DNA of 10,281 nt from Gammaproteobacteria bacterium (GTDB lineage Bacteria > Pseudomonadota > Gammaproteobacteria > JALTLT01): positions 1 to 10,281 of the forward strand of contig JALTLT010000411.1 of the NCBI GenBank assembly GCA_027001815.1, given 5' to 3'. A program made the position numbers and the translations under genes. Of the stretch, positions 1 to 7,221 are shown piece after piece. The notes under the pieces were generated by a model, which saw only the letters and a list, made by a program, of their open reading frames with translations, was not told where the DNA came from and ran no database searches. Every line of letters begins with the position of its first letter. The stretch's first letter is position 1.

Positions 1-13
1 ATGTGCGCTTCAT
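1..13 (-). CDS. rpmH: 50S ribosomal protein L34, 5' end only
   Basis: Read on the minus strand from position 13, the bases are ATG AAG CGC ACA T, giving M-K-R-T plus a codon beginning with T. L34 proteins typically begin MKRTF or MKRTY, and rpmH lies divergently upstream of dnaA in most gammaproteobacteria, so both sequence and position fit. L34 is a small protein of the large ribosomal subunit. Only four codons are inside the window. A weak GGA/GAG-type ribosome site lies just upstream on the minus strand (about 17-26). With so little sequence, the call rests mainly on gene order. Confidence 0.72.
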
Positions 14-82
14 TGATCTCGTTCCGCTCTGCTGGTCTGGAGTCAGTTGTCGGGATCGCCGGGCTCTGCCCCTCGCGATCCC

Positions 83-110
83 CGGCCCGCGCCTGCATGG
101 GCGCGGGCCG
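83..110. repeat. Perfect 11-bp inverted repeat in the rpmH leader
   Basis: The arms CGGCCCGCGCC (83-93) and GGCGCGGGCCG (100-110) are exact reverse complements around a 6-base loop, TGCATG. The hairpin is extremely GC-rich and has no T tract on either side, so it is not a standard intrinsic terminator. If the minus-strand promoter at 187-216 is real, this structure lies in the rpmH 5' leader, about 70 nt before its start codon. A role in leader stability or regulation is inference. Confidence 0.8.
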
Positions 111-186
111 CATGAATTCGAACGCCGTCGATCGGCACCGCATTCCACCCTCCTGGAGAGCAGAAGCGACCGCCGGAAAGCCCTTC

Positions 187-216
187 ATCCTACCGCTTCC
201 GATCGATCGGTGTCAA
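187..216 (-). promoter_or_regulatory. Predicted sigma70 promoter of rpmH
   Basis: On the minus strand a consensus -35 box TTGACA (plus positions 211-216) is followed after 18 bases by TAGGAT (187-192), a 4/6 match to the -10 consensus. Transcription would start near 180 and give an rpmH leader of about 165 nt containing the 83-110 hairpin. Consensus match, spacing and direction agree; no expression evidence is available. Confidence 0.6.
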
Positions 217-339
217 TAACAGCCCGTCGGGACGACTAAGCCGAAGGTCACTCTGCCCCGCGGAAAGCACCAGATCCTGACGGCCTGTCAAACGCCGACA
301 CGCTGTTAACGGGGCCGTCACAGCCCCCATTCCGCTCCA

Positions 340-369
340 TTGGCCTGATGGCCCTTTCGGAGGTAGACT
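340..369 (+). promoter_or_regulatory. Weak candidate promoter for dnaA
   Basis: TTGGCC (340-345) and TAGACT (364-369) are separated by 18 bases on the plus strand. The -35 match is partial and the -10 match is 4/6. This is the best plus-strand pair I found upstream of dnaA, but such pairs occur by chance in a 640-bp region. It would leave an untranslated leader of nearly 280 nt. Confidence 0.22.
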
Positions 370-639
370 GATCCCTTTCCAGGAGGAGTCCGTCCGGCCT
401 CACGAGAGTGACACCGGAGTGGAGGAGGCGATCGCTCCGCCCGCGGCGACACGAGATTCCCCACGTCGCCCGACTTCCGCGGACGCATGTCTCTACACCG
501 CGATCGCAGACCTCCCTCCCCCTTCCCGGCGGGCCGCGCGCTCATCGGGGGGCATTCCGGCCGAGACGGATCGCGCCGCACCCGGGTGTCACCGTCTCCG
601 GGCACCTCTTCGGTATCTTTCTGCTCTCTCAAGGGGTTC

Positions 640-644
640 GAGGG
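640..644 (+). promoter_or_regulatory. Ribosome binding site fixing the dnaA GTG start
   Basis: GAGGG lies nine bases before the GTG at 654. The reading frame is open further upstream, so this site, together with the protein alignment beginning at the domain I helix, decides the start codon. Confidence 0.65.
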
Positions 645-653
645 TCTCAACAG

Positions 654-1982
654 GTGAGTTCAGCAATCTGGCAGCTATGTCTCGCCCGTCTCGAGGAGGA
701 GATTCCCGCGGACCAGTTCAATACCTGGATCCGGCCCCTGCAGGCAGTGGAAGAGGGTGACGAGATGCGACTCCTCGCACCCAACGCCTTCGTCCAGGAA
801 AAGGTCCGCGCCGAGTATGCGCGGCGGATCGTCGACTCCCTCACCGCCCTCGGCCGCCCGGAACTGCGCCTCGAGGTGGCGGTGGGGAGCATCGAGACCC
901 CCTCATCGGCCGCGGCACCGAGCGTCGTCGAACCGGAGTCCCGGGGCAAGGCCTTCTCCAAGGGCAGCAACCTCAATCCGGGCTATACCTTCGCCAGCTT
1001 CGTCGAGGGCAAGTCCAACCAGCTTGCCCGGGCCGCCTCCTTCCAGGTGGCGGAGAACCCGGGCAGCGCCTACAACCCCCTGGTGATCTACGGGGGGGTG
1101 GGGCTCGGCAAGACCCATCTGATGCACGCCATCGGCAATCTGATCCTCGACCGGAACCCCTCGTCCAAGGTGGCCTACCTGCGCTCGGAACAATTCGTGG
1201 CGGACATGGTGAAGTCGCTGCGGCACAACACCATCGACGCCTTCAAGCGCCACTACCGTTCACTCAACGCCCTGCTGATCGACGACATCCAGTTCTTTGC
1301 CGGCAAGGAGCGCTCCCAGGAGGAGTTCTTCCACACCTTCAACGCACTGCTCGAGAACGAACAGCAGATCATCATGACCTGCGACCGGTTCCCGAAGGAG
1401 GTGGACGGCATCGAGGAGCGGCTCAAGTCCCGTTGCGGCTGGGGCCTCACCGTCTTCATCGACATGCCGGAACTGGAGACCCGGGTGGCGATCCTCAAGG
1501 ACAAGGCCGCTCAGCGGGGGGTCGACCTTCCGGACGAGGTGGCCTTCTTCATCGGCAAACGGATCCGCTCCAATATTCGCGAACTGGAGGGGGCACTGAG
1601 CCGGGTGATGGCCCACGCCCAGTTCACCGGTCAGGCCATCACCCTCGACCTCACCCGCGAGGCGCTGCGGGACCTGCTCGCCCTGCAGGACCGGCTGGTC
1701 ACGATCGAGAACATCCAGAAGGTGGTGGCAGAATATTACAAGATCCGGGTTCATGACCTCCTCTCCGCACGGCGCAGCCGCTCCGTGGCGAGGCCGAGGC
1801 AGATCGCCATGGCGCTGGCCAAGGAGCTGACCAGCCACAGCCTGCCGGAGATCGGTGATGCCTTTGGCGGTCGCGACCACACCACCGTGCTGCACGCATG
1901 CCGCAAGATCAAGGAGTTACGGGAGAGTGACAACCGGATCAACGAGGAGTACCGGATCCTGTTGAGAATACTCACCAGTTGA
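654..1982 (+). CDS. dnaA: Chromosomal replication initiator protein DnaA
   Basis: A 442-aa AAA+ initiator that binds DnaA boxes, melts the origin and recruits DnaB helicase. Domain I (about 1-80) begins SSAIWQLCLARLEEEIP, close to E. coli DnaA. A short linker (about 81-108) replaces the longer E. coli domain II, explaining the size (E. coli is 467 aa). Domain III carries Walker A GGVGLGKTH (147-155), Walker B LLIDDIQFF (207-215) and the box VII arginines R256 and R260. Domain IV has the DNA-binding signature (roughly 385-419, including GRDHTTVLHACRKI), nearly identical to E. coli. The start is GTG: an upstream ATG in the same frame at 408 would add a low-complexity Arg/Pro extension that does not resemble DnaA. 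Residue 261, right after the arginine finger, is Cys where Phe is usual. A leading position in a dnaA-dnaN-recF-gyrB cluster supports the call. Confidence 0.98.
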   Translation: MSSAIWQLCLARLEEEIPADQFNTWIRPLQAVEEGDEMRLLAPNAFVQEKVRAEYARRIVDSLTALGRPELRLEVAVGSIETPSSAAAPSVVEPESRGKAFSKGSNLNPGYTFASFVEGKSNQLARAASFQVAENPGSAYNPLVIYGGVGLGKTHLMHAIGNLILDRNPSSKVAYLRSEQFVADMVKSLRHNTIDAFKRHYRSLNALLIDDIQFFAGKERSQEEFFHTFNALLENEQQIIMTCDRFPKEVDGIEERLKSRCGWGLTVFIDMPELETRVAILKDKAAQRGVDLPDEVAFFIGKRIRSNIRELEGALSRVMAHAQFTGQAITLDLTREALRDLLALQDRLVTIENIQKVVAEYYKIRVHDLLSARRSRSVARPRQIAMALAKELTSHSLPEIGDAFGGRDHTTVLHACRKIKELRESDNRINEEYRILLRILTS

Positions 1983-1993
1983 TGGGGGCAAGC

Positions 1994-2002
1994 TGTGGAT
2001 AA
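1994..2002 (-). promoter_or_regulatory. DnaA box, perfect consensus
   Basis: TGTGGATAA on the plus strand, i.e. TTATCCACA on the minus strand, 12 bases after the dnaA stop codon. It is an exact match to the high-affinity DnaA box. Confidence 0.88.
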
Positions 2003-2028
2003 ATGACTCGAGAAAGTGCATGGTGGAG

Positions 2029-2037
2029 TTATCCACA
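2029..2037 (+). promoter_or_regulatory. DnaA box, perfect consensus
   Basis: TTATCCACA on the plus strand, facing the opposite way to the box at 1994-2002, with their starts 35 bp apart. Confidence 0.88.
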
Positions 2038-2115
2038 ATTCATACACTTCTCCCCACAACCGCCCCACATCTGTACAGGGGATGAAGCGATGAAATCAAG
2101 CTGTTGAAAAATATA

Positions 2116-2134
2116 TGGAAAAATCGGTTTTCCA
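2116..2134. repeat. 7-bp inverted repeat in the origin AT-rich tract
   Basis: TGGAAAA (2116-2122) and TTTTCCA (2128-2134) are exact reverse complements around a 5-base centre, ATCGG. Each arm is the core of a degenerate DnaA box, so this may be a pair of weak, facing DnaA sites rather than a functional hairpin. Confidence 0.6.
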
Positions 2135-2136
2135 CA
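2128..2136 (+). promoter_or_regulatory. DnaA box, one mismatch
   Basis: TTTTCCACA differs from TTATCCACA only at position 3. It sits in the AT-rich half of the dnaA-dnaN gap, where a lower-affinity site would help load DnaA next to the unwinding region. Confidence 0.55.
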
Positions 2137-2213
2137 GATCGGTCGGCACCAGTTATCATCACTATCCATACTAATTCAAAAAGATTAATGAACAGAGAGG
2201 GAAGGACCAGAGC

Positions 2214-3314
2214 ATGAGATTCTCCATCGGACGCGAAACGATCCTCAGGCCCCTGCAGATGGTCATCAGCGTGGTGGAACGGCGTCAGACACTGCCGGTC
2301 CTTTCCAACTTGCTGCTGGTGATCGAGGGTAACCGGCTCTCCATCACTGCCACCGATCTGGAGGTGGAAGTCTCGGTGACGGTGGAGGTGGAGAGTGCCG
2401 AGGAGGGAGAGATTACCGTCCCGGCCCGCAAGTTCGTGGACATCTGCAGGGCCCTCCCGGAAGAGGCGACCCTCGAGGCGACCCTCGGCGAGGATCACCT
2501 GAAGCTCCGCGCCGGACGCAGCCGGTTCAGTCTCGCCACCCTGGCGGCGGTGGAGTTTCCGGTCATCGAGGAAGTGGCGGCGCGCCGGGAACTCGCCCTC
2601 TCCGTTGAGAAGCTCAAGGAGCTGATCTCTGGTACCCACTTCTGCATGGCGCAACAGGATGTGCGCTACTATCTCAACGGCCTCATGCTGGAGCTCGCGC
2701 CGGGCCATCTTCGGGCGGTGGCCACCGACGGACATCGCCTCGCGGTCTGTGACGTGGAAGAACAGATTCCGGTGGAGGGGATCGAGCAGGTGATCGTTCC
2801 ACGCAAGGGGGTCCAGGAGCTGCTACGCCTGCTTGGGGAGAGCGAGGGCGAGGCGCGGGTCGTTCTTGGCCAGAGTCACGTGCGCGTGGAACTCCCGCAG
2901 ATCCGCTTCACTTCCAAACTCATCGACGGCAAATTCCCCGACTACCAGCGGGTCCTTCCTCAGGATAGCGACAAGCGGCTGGTGATCGATCGTCGTGAGT
3001 TGACCGATGCGCTGGTGCGCACCTCGATTCTCTCCAATGAGAAGTATCGGGGCATCCGCTTCGTTCTCGAACCAGAGCGGATCACCGTGCAGGCGCACAA
3101 CCCGGAGAAGGAGGAGGCAGAGGAAGAGCTGGCTGCCACCTTCGAGGGCGAACAGATGGAGATCGGCTTCAACGTGGGGTATGTCCTGGATGCGCTCAAC
3201 GCCATCTCAACGGGGGAGGTGGAGATGCAGCTTCGGGACAGCAACAGCAGTTGTCTGATCAAGGCGCCGGAGAGTGAGGCATGCCGATACGTGGTCATGC
3301 CCATGCGGTTGTAG
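2214..3314 (+). CDS. dnaN: DNA polymerase III beta subunit (sliding clamp)
   Basis: A 366-aa clamp, the same length as E. coli DnaN. Two copies form a ring around DNA that tethers Pol III and other polymerases, MutS, ligase and Hda. The N-terminus MRFSIGRETILRPLQMVISV and the C-terminus YVVMPMRL are family hallmarks; the last residues help form the hydrophobic pocket that clamp-binding proteins dock into. Three repeated clamp domains are expected at about 1-120, 121-245 and 246-366. The ATG at 2214 is preceded by GAAGGA (2201-2206) at 7-base spacing, which supports the start. The gene lies just downstream of the probable origin, so its promoter, if separate from that of dnaA, must overlap origin sequence. 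A strong hairpin follows at 3356-3389. Confidence 0.98.
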   Translation: MRFSIGRETILRPLQMVISVVERRQTLPVLSNLLLVIEGNRLSITATDLEVEVSVTVEVESAEEGEITVPARKFVDICRALPEEATLEATLGEDHLKLRAGRSRFSLATLAAVEFPVIEEVAARRELALSVEKLKELISGTHFCMAQQDVRYYLNGLMLELAPGHLRAVATDGHRLAVCDVEEQIPVEGIEQVIVPRKGVQELLRLLGESEGEARVVLGQSHVRVELPQIRFTSKLIDGKFPDYQRVLPQDSDKRLVIDRRELTDALVRTSILSNEKYRGIRFVLEPERITVQAHNPEKEEAEEELAATFEGEQMEIGFNVGYVLDALNAISTGEVEMQLRDSNSSCLIKAPESEACRYVVMPMRL

Positions 3315-3355
3315 CGGCCCCACGGGGCGTGGCAGCCACAGCCGGGCAGAAAGGG

Positions 3356-3389
3356 AAAGGCGGTCGGGTGAAGCCACTCGGCCGCCTTT
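3356..3389 (+). terminator. Strong hairpin between dnaN and recF
   Basis: Arms AAAGGCGGTCGGGTG (3356-3370) and CACTCGGCCGCCTTT (3375-3389) pair over 15 bp with two G-T wobbles and a 4-base loop. The A-rich and T-rich stem ends and the following CGTCGTTTCC resemble an intrinsic terminator with a weak U tract. It may end or attenuate dnaN transcripts before recF, which starts 26 bases later. Confidence 0.6.
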
Positions 3390-3415
3390 CGTCGTTTCCG
3401 AGCGGGATGTAGGGG

Positions 3416-4483
3416 ATGGCTCTGGTACACCTTTCGGTCACGGGGTTCCGGGTGTTTGCGCACGCGGAATTCTCTCCGGACCCCGGCGTCAACCTGATCG
3501 TGGGCAGCAACGGAGCCGGCAAGACCTCACTGCTGGAGGCGATCTATTATCTTGGGCGAGGCCGCTCCTTCCGCACCCGCCAGGTGGAGAGCGTCAGGAG
3601 AAGGAGTTGCGAACAACTCCGGATCGTCGGCCGCATTCGGGAAGAGGGGCGTTCGGCGACCTTGGGTATCGAGCGGGATGCGTATGGCCAGAGAATCCGG
3701 GTGGATCGCAAGGCGGCTTCGGGTTCCGCCGAATGCGCTCGTCTACTCCCCATCCAGGTGGTCCATCCCGGCAGTCACCGTCTCCTCGAAGAGGGGCCAC
3801 GGTGGCGCCGCCAGTTCGTGGACTGGGGAGTGTTCCACGTGGAACCTCTCTTTCATCCTGTCTGGAAGCGCTACTCCGAGACTCTCAGGCAGAGAAATGC
3901 CGCGTTGCGGGCGGGAAGACCGGAGAGGGAGATCTCCCTGTGGGATCCGCTGCTGATCCGGCATGGGGAGGAGCTGAGCCGGTTGCGGTTCGCCTATGTG
4001 GAGCGTTTGGCGGAGGGATTGCCTCGTCTCCTCGAACAGGTCGGGCTTGAGCTGCCCATCGAGGTCACCTTCAATCCGGGCTGGAAGCGCGATGAGGAGT
4101 TGAAACAAGGCCTCGCCGCCCGCATCTCCACAGACCGAAACCGGGGTTTCACCAGTGTGGGCCCCCATCGCGCAGACCTGGTGATCCGGTCGGATCGTCG
4201 GATGGCGCGGGAAGTCCTCTCCAGGGGTCAGCAGAAACTTCTCGTTCTCGCTCTCGTCCTCACCCAGGCCCTGCTCCACCGGGATCTGACGGGCCGGTCT
4301 TCGGTGATGCTGCTGGACGATCTCTCGGCCGAGCTCGATTCGCAGCGGCGGCGAGATGTTCTGCATCTCCTGCGGGAGAGTGCGCTTCAGTGTTTCCTAA
4401 CCGCCACTGATGAAGATGCGGTGGGCGGCACACCGGACAGGATGTTCCACGTGGAACAGGGCAGGATCCAAAGAGTGATATAA
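3416..4483 (+). CDS. recF: DNA replication and repair protein RecF
   Basis: A 355-aa SMC/ABC-type ATPase that with RecO and RecR loads RecA at single-strand gaps and stalled forks. Walker A is GSNGAGKTS (30-38), followed by LLEAIYYLGRGRSF as in E. coli. The ABC signature is LSRGQQKLL (268-276), preceded by TSVGPHRADL (246-255), and Walker B is VMLLDDLSAELD (297-308). The start at 3416 matches the family N-terminus; the ribosome site is poor, with AGCGGG about nine bases upstream being the best candidate. The motif FHVE occurs twice (140-143 and 344-347) because both copies are encoded by parS-like palindromes. The stop codon overlaps the probable gyrB -10 box. I see no separate recF promoter, so expression probably depends on readthrough past the hairpin at 3356-3389. 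Confidence 0.97.
   Translation: MALVHLSVTGFRVFAHAEFSPDPGVNLIVGSNGAGKTSLLEAIYYLGRGRSFRTRQVESVRRRSCEQLRIVGRIREEGRSATLGIERDAYGQRIRVDRKAASGSAECARLLPIQVVHPGSHRLLEEGPRWRRQFVDWGVFHVEPLFHPVWKRYSETLRQRNAALRAGRPEREISLWDPLLIRHGEELSRLRFAYVERLAEGLPRLLEQVGLELPIEVTFNPGWKRDEELKQGLAARISTDRNRGFTSVGPHRADLVIRSDRRMAREVLSRGQQKLLVLALVLTQALLHRDLTGRSSVMLLDDLSAELDSQRRRDVLHLLRESALQCFLTATDEDAVGGTPDRMFHVEQGRIQRVI
3831..3846. promoter_or_regulatory. parS: parS-like centromere site 1 (ParB binding)
   Basis: TGTTCCACGTGGAACC contains the 14-bp perfect palindrome GTTCCACGTGGAAC, which is the form of parS known from Pseudomonas and related to the B. subtilis TGTTTCACGTGAAACA. ParB/Spo0J nucleates here and spreads as a CTP-dependent clamp for origin segregation with ParA. 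It lies inside recF, within about 2 kb of the probable oriC, where parS sites are expected to cluster. Confidence 0.85.
4443..4458. promoter_or_regulatory. parS: parS-like centromere site 2 (ParB binding)
   Basis: TGTTCCACGTGGAACA is a perfect 16-bp palindrome with the same 14-bp core as the site at 3831-3846, 612 bp further on. It lies near the 3' end of recF and ends 20 bases before the TATAAT box proposed for gyrB, so ParB binding could affect that promoter. Confidence 0.88.
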
Positions 4484-4484
4484 T
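4476..4484 (+). promoter_or_regulatory. Extended -10 promoter element for gyrB
   Basis: TGATATAAT has a perfect TATAAT (4479-4484) with the upstream TG of an extended -10 element (TGnTATAAT). No good -35 is seen at the right distance; that position (about 4456-4461) overlaps the end of the second parS. The element overlaps the recF stop codon TAA (4481-4483). Transcription would start near 4491, giving a gyrB leader of about 50 nt. Confidence 0.6.
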
Positions 4485-4540
4485 GATCCGATCCCGGCCA
4501 CCTTGGACAGCGGCAGCCGATGCCGCATGACACGACCAGC

Positions 4541-6955
<2,415 letters not shown>

Positions 6956-7033
6956 CGGGTTGTCGAGAGTCCCCGTTTTCGGCCGACCCGTGTGCGGTGG
7001 AGGGAAGCCGTGTTTTCCCATATCCTGCCAGTT

Positions 7034-7058
7034 GGGGGCGGTAACCCCTGTTTTTTTT
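7034..7058 (+). terminator. Possible intrinsic terminator after gyrB
   Basis: A short GC stem (GGGG 7034-7037 with CCCC 7045-7048) is followed by TG and a run of eight T (7051-7058). The T run is the longest in the window, but the stem is only 4-5 bp, so this may be a weak terminator. It sits about 80 bases after the gyrB stop. The rest of the 6956-7221 gap holds only the promoter at 7097-7125 and a structured leader. Confidence 0.5.
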
Positions 7059-7096
7059 GCGGCGTTTCCGGCCATCGACTCTTTGATCTTTGTCTA

Positions 7097-7125
7097 TTGG
7101 AACGGGCATCCCCCTTTGCTAGGAT
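7097..7125 (+). promoter_or_regulatory. Predicted promoter of the 442-aa unknown gene
   Basis: TTGGAA (7097-7102) and TAGGAT (7120-7125) have the ideal 17-base spacing. The -10 hexamer is the same as in the proposed rpmH promoter. The start site would be near 7132, giving a leader of about 90 nt with a small stem CCGGC/GCCGG (7161-7165 and 7172-7176) and a longer-range pairing of GAGAGC (7126-7131) with GCTCTC (7187-7192). Confidence 0.45.
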
Positions 7126-7221
7126 GAGAGCGAAGCTGTCTGGTCGACGATCGCAGGATGCCGGCAGGCCCGCCGGTCACCTTCCGGCTCTCTTCAAAGA
7201 GCGCGCAATGGAGTGGTCATC

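Larger units (their letters stand above)
14..653. other. rpmH-dnaA divergent intergenic region
   Basis: About 640 bp with no convincing gene. It should hold the divergent promoters of rpmH (minus) and dnaA (plus). I see one good minus-strand promoter (187-216), a weak plus-strand candidate (340-369) and a perfect hairpin (83-110). In some relatives, such as pseudomonads, an origin sits in this gap, but here I find no DnaA box better than a two-mismatch match at 211-219. The open frame running into dnaA from 408 is rich in Arg and Pro and looks non-coding. Confidence 0.7.
1983..2213. other. oriC: Probable chromosomal origin of replication (oriC)
   Basis: This 231-bp gap between dnaA and dnaN has two perfect consensus DnaA boxes (1994-2002 minus, 2029-2037 plus), a one-mismatch box TTTTCCACA (2128-2136 plus), and two-mismatch candidates at 2114-2122 (minus), 2153-2161 (plus) and 2162-2170 (plus). 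The stretch from about 2100 to 2195 is much more AT-rich than the surrounding genes and could be the DNA unwinding element. Box density, base composition and location next to dnaA together make this the best origin in the window. The precise unwinding site and any IHF or Fis sites were not resolved. Confidence 0.8.

Noticed and set aside
211..219. DnaA box TGTCAATAA upstream of dnaA
   Set aside because: Two mismatches to the consensus, isolated, and it overlaps the better-supported TTGACA promoter box on the minus strand.
283..312. Similarity between GCCTGTCAAACGCCG...CTGTTAACGG upstream of dnaA and the repeat after gor
   Set aside because: Only short, gapped matches; no inverted arms or consistent ends that would make it a second copy.
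408..653. In-frame upstream extension of dnaA starting at an ATG
   Set aside because: The extra 82 residues are Arg/Pro-rich and unlike any DnaA N-terminus, while the GTG at 654 has a good ribosome site and starts exactly at the family N-terminus.
2877..2882. CACGTG inside dnaN as another parS
   Set aside because: The flanks (AGAGT and CGCGT) do not match the GTTCCACGTGGAAC core.
4520..4540. Upstream ATG start for gyrB
   Set aside because: It adds seven residues not present in homologues; the 4541 start gives the 804 aa of E. coli GyrB. Neither start has a strong ribosome site, so this remains possible.
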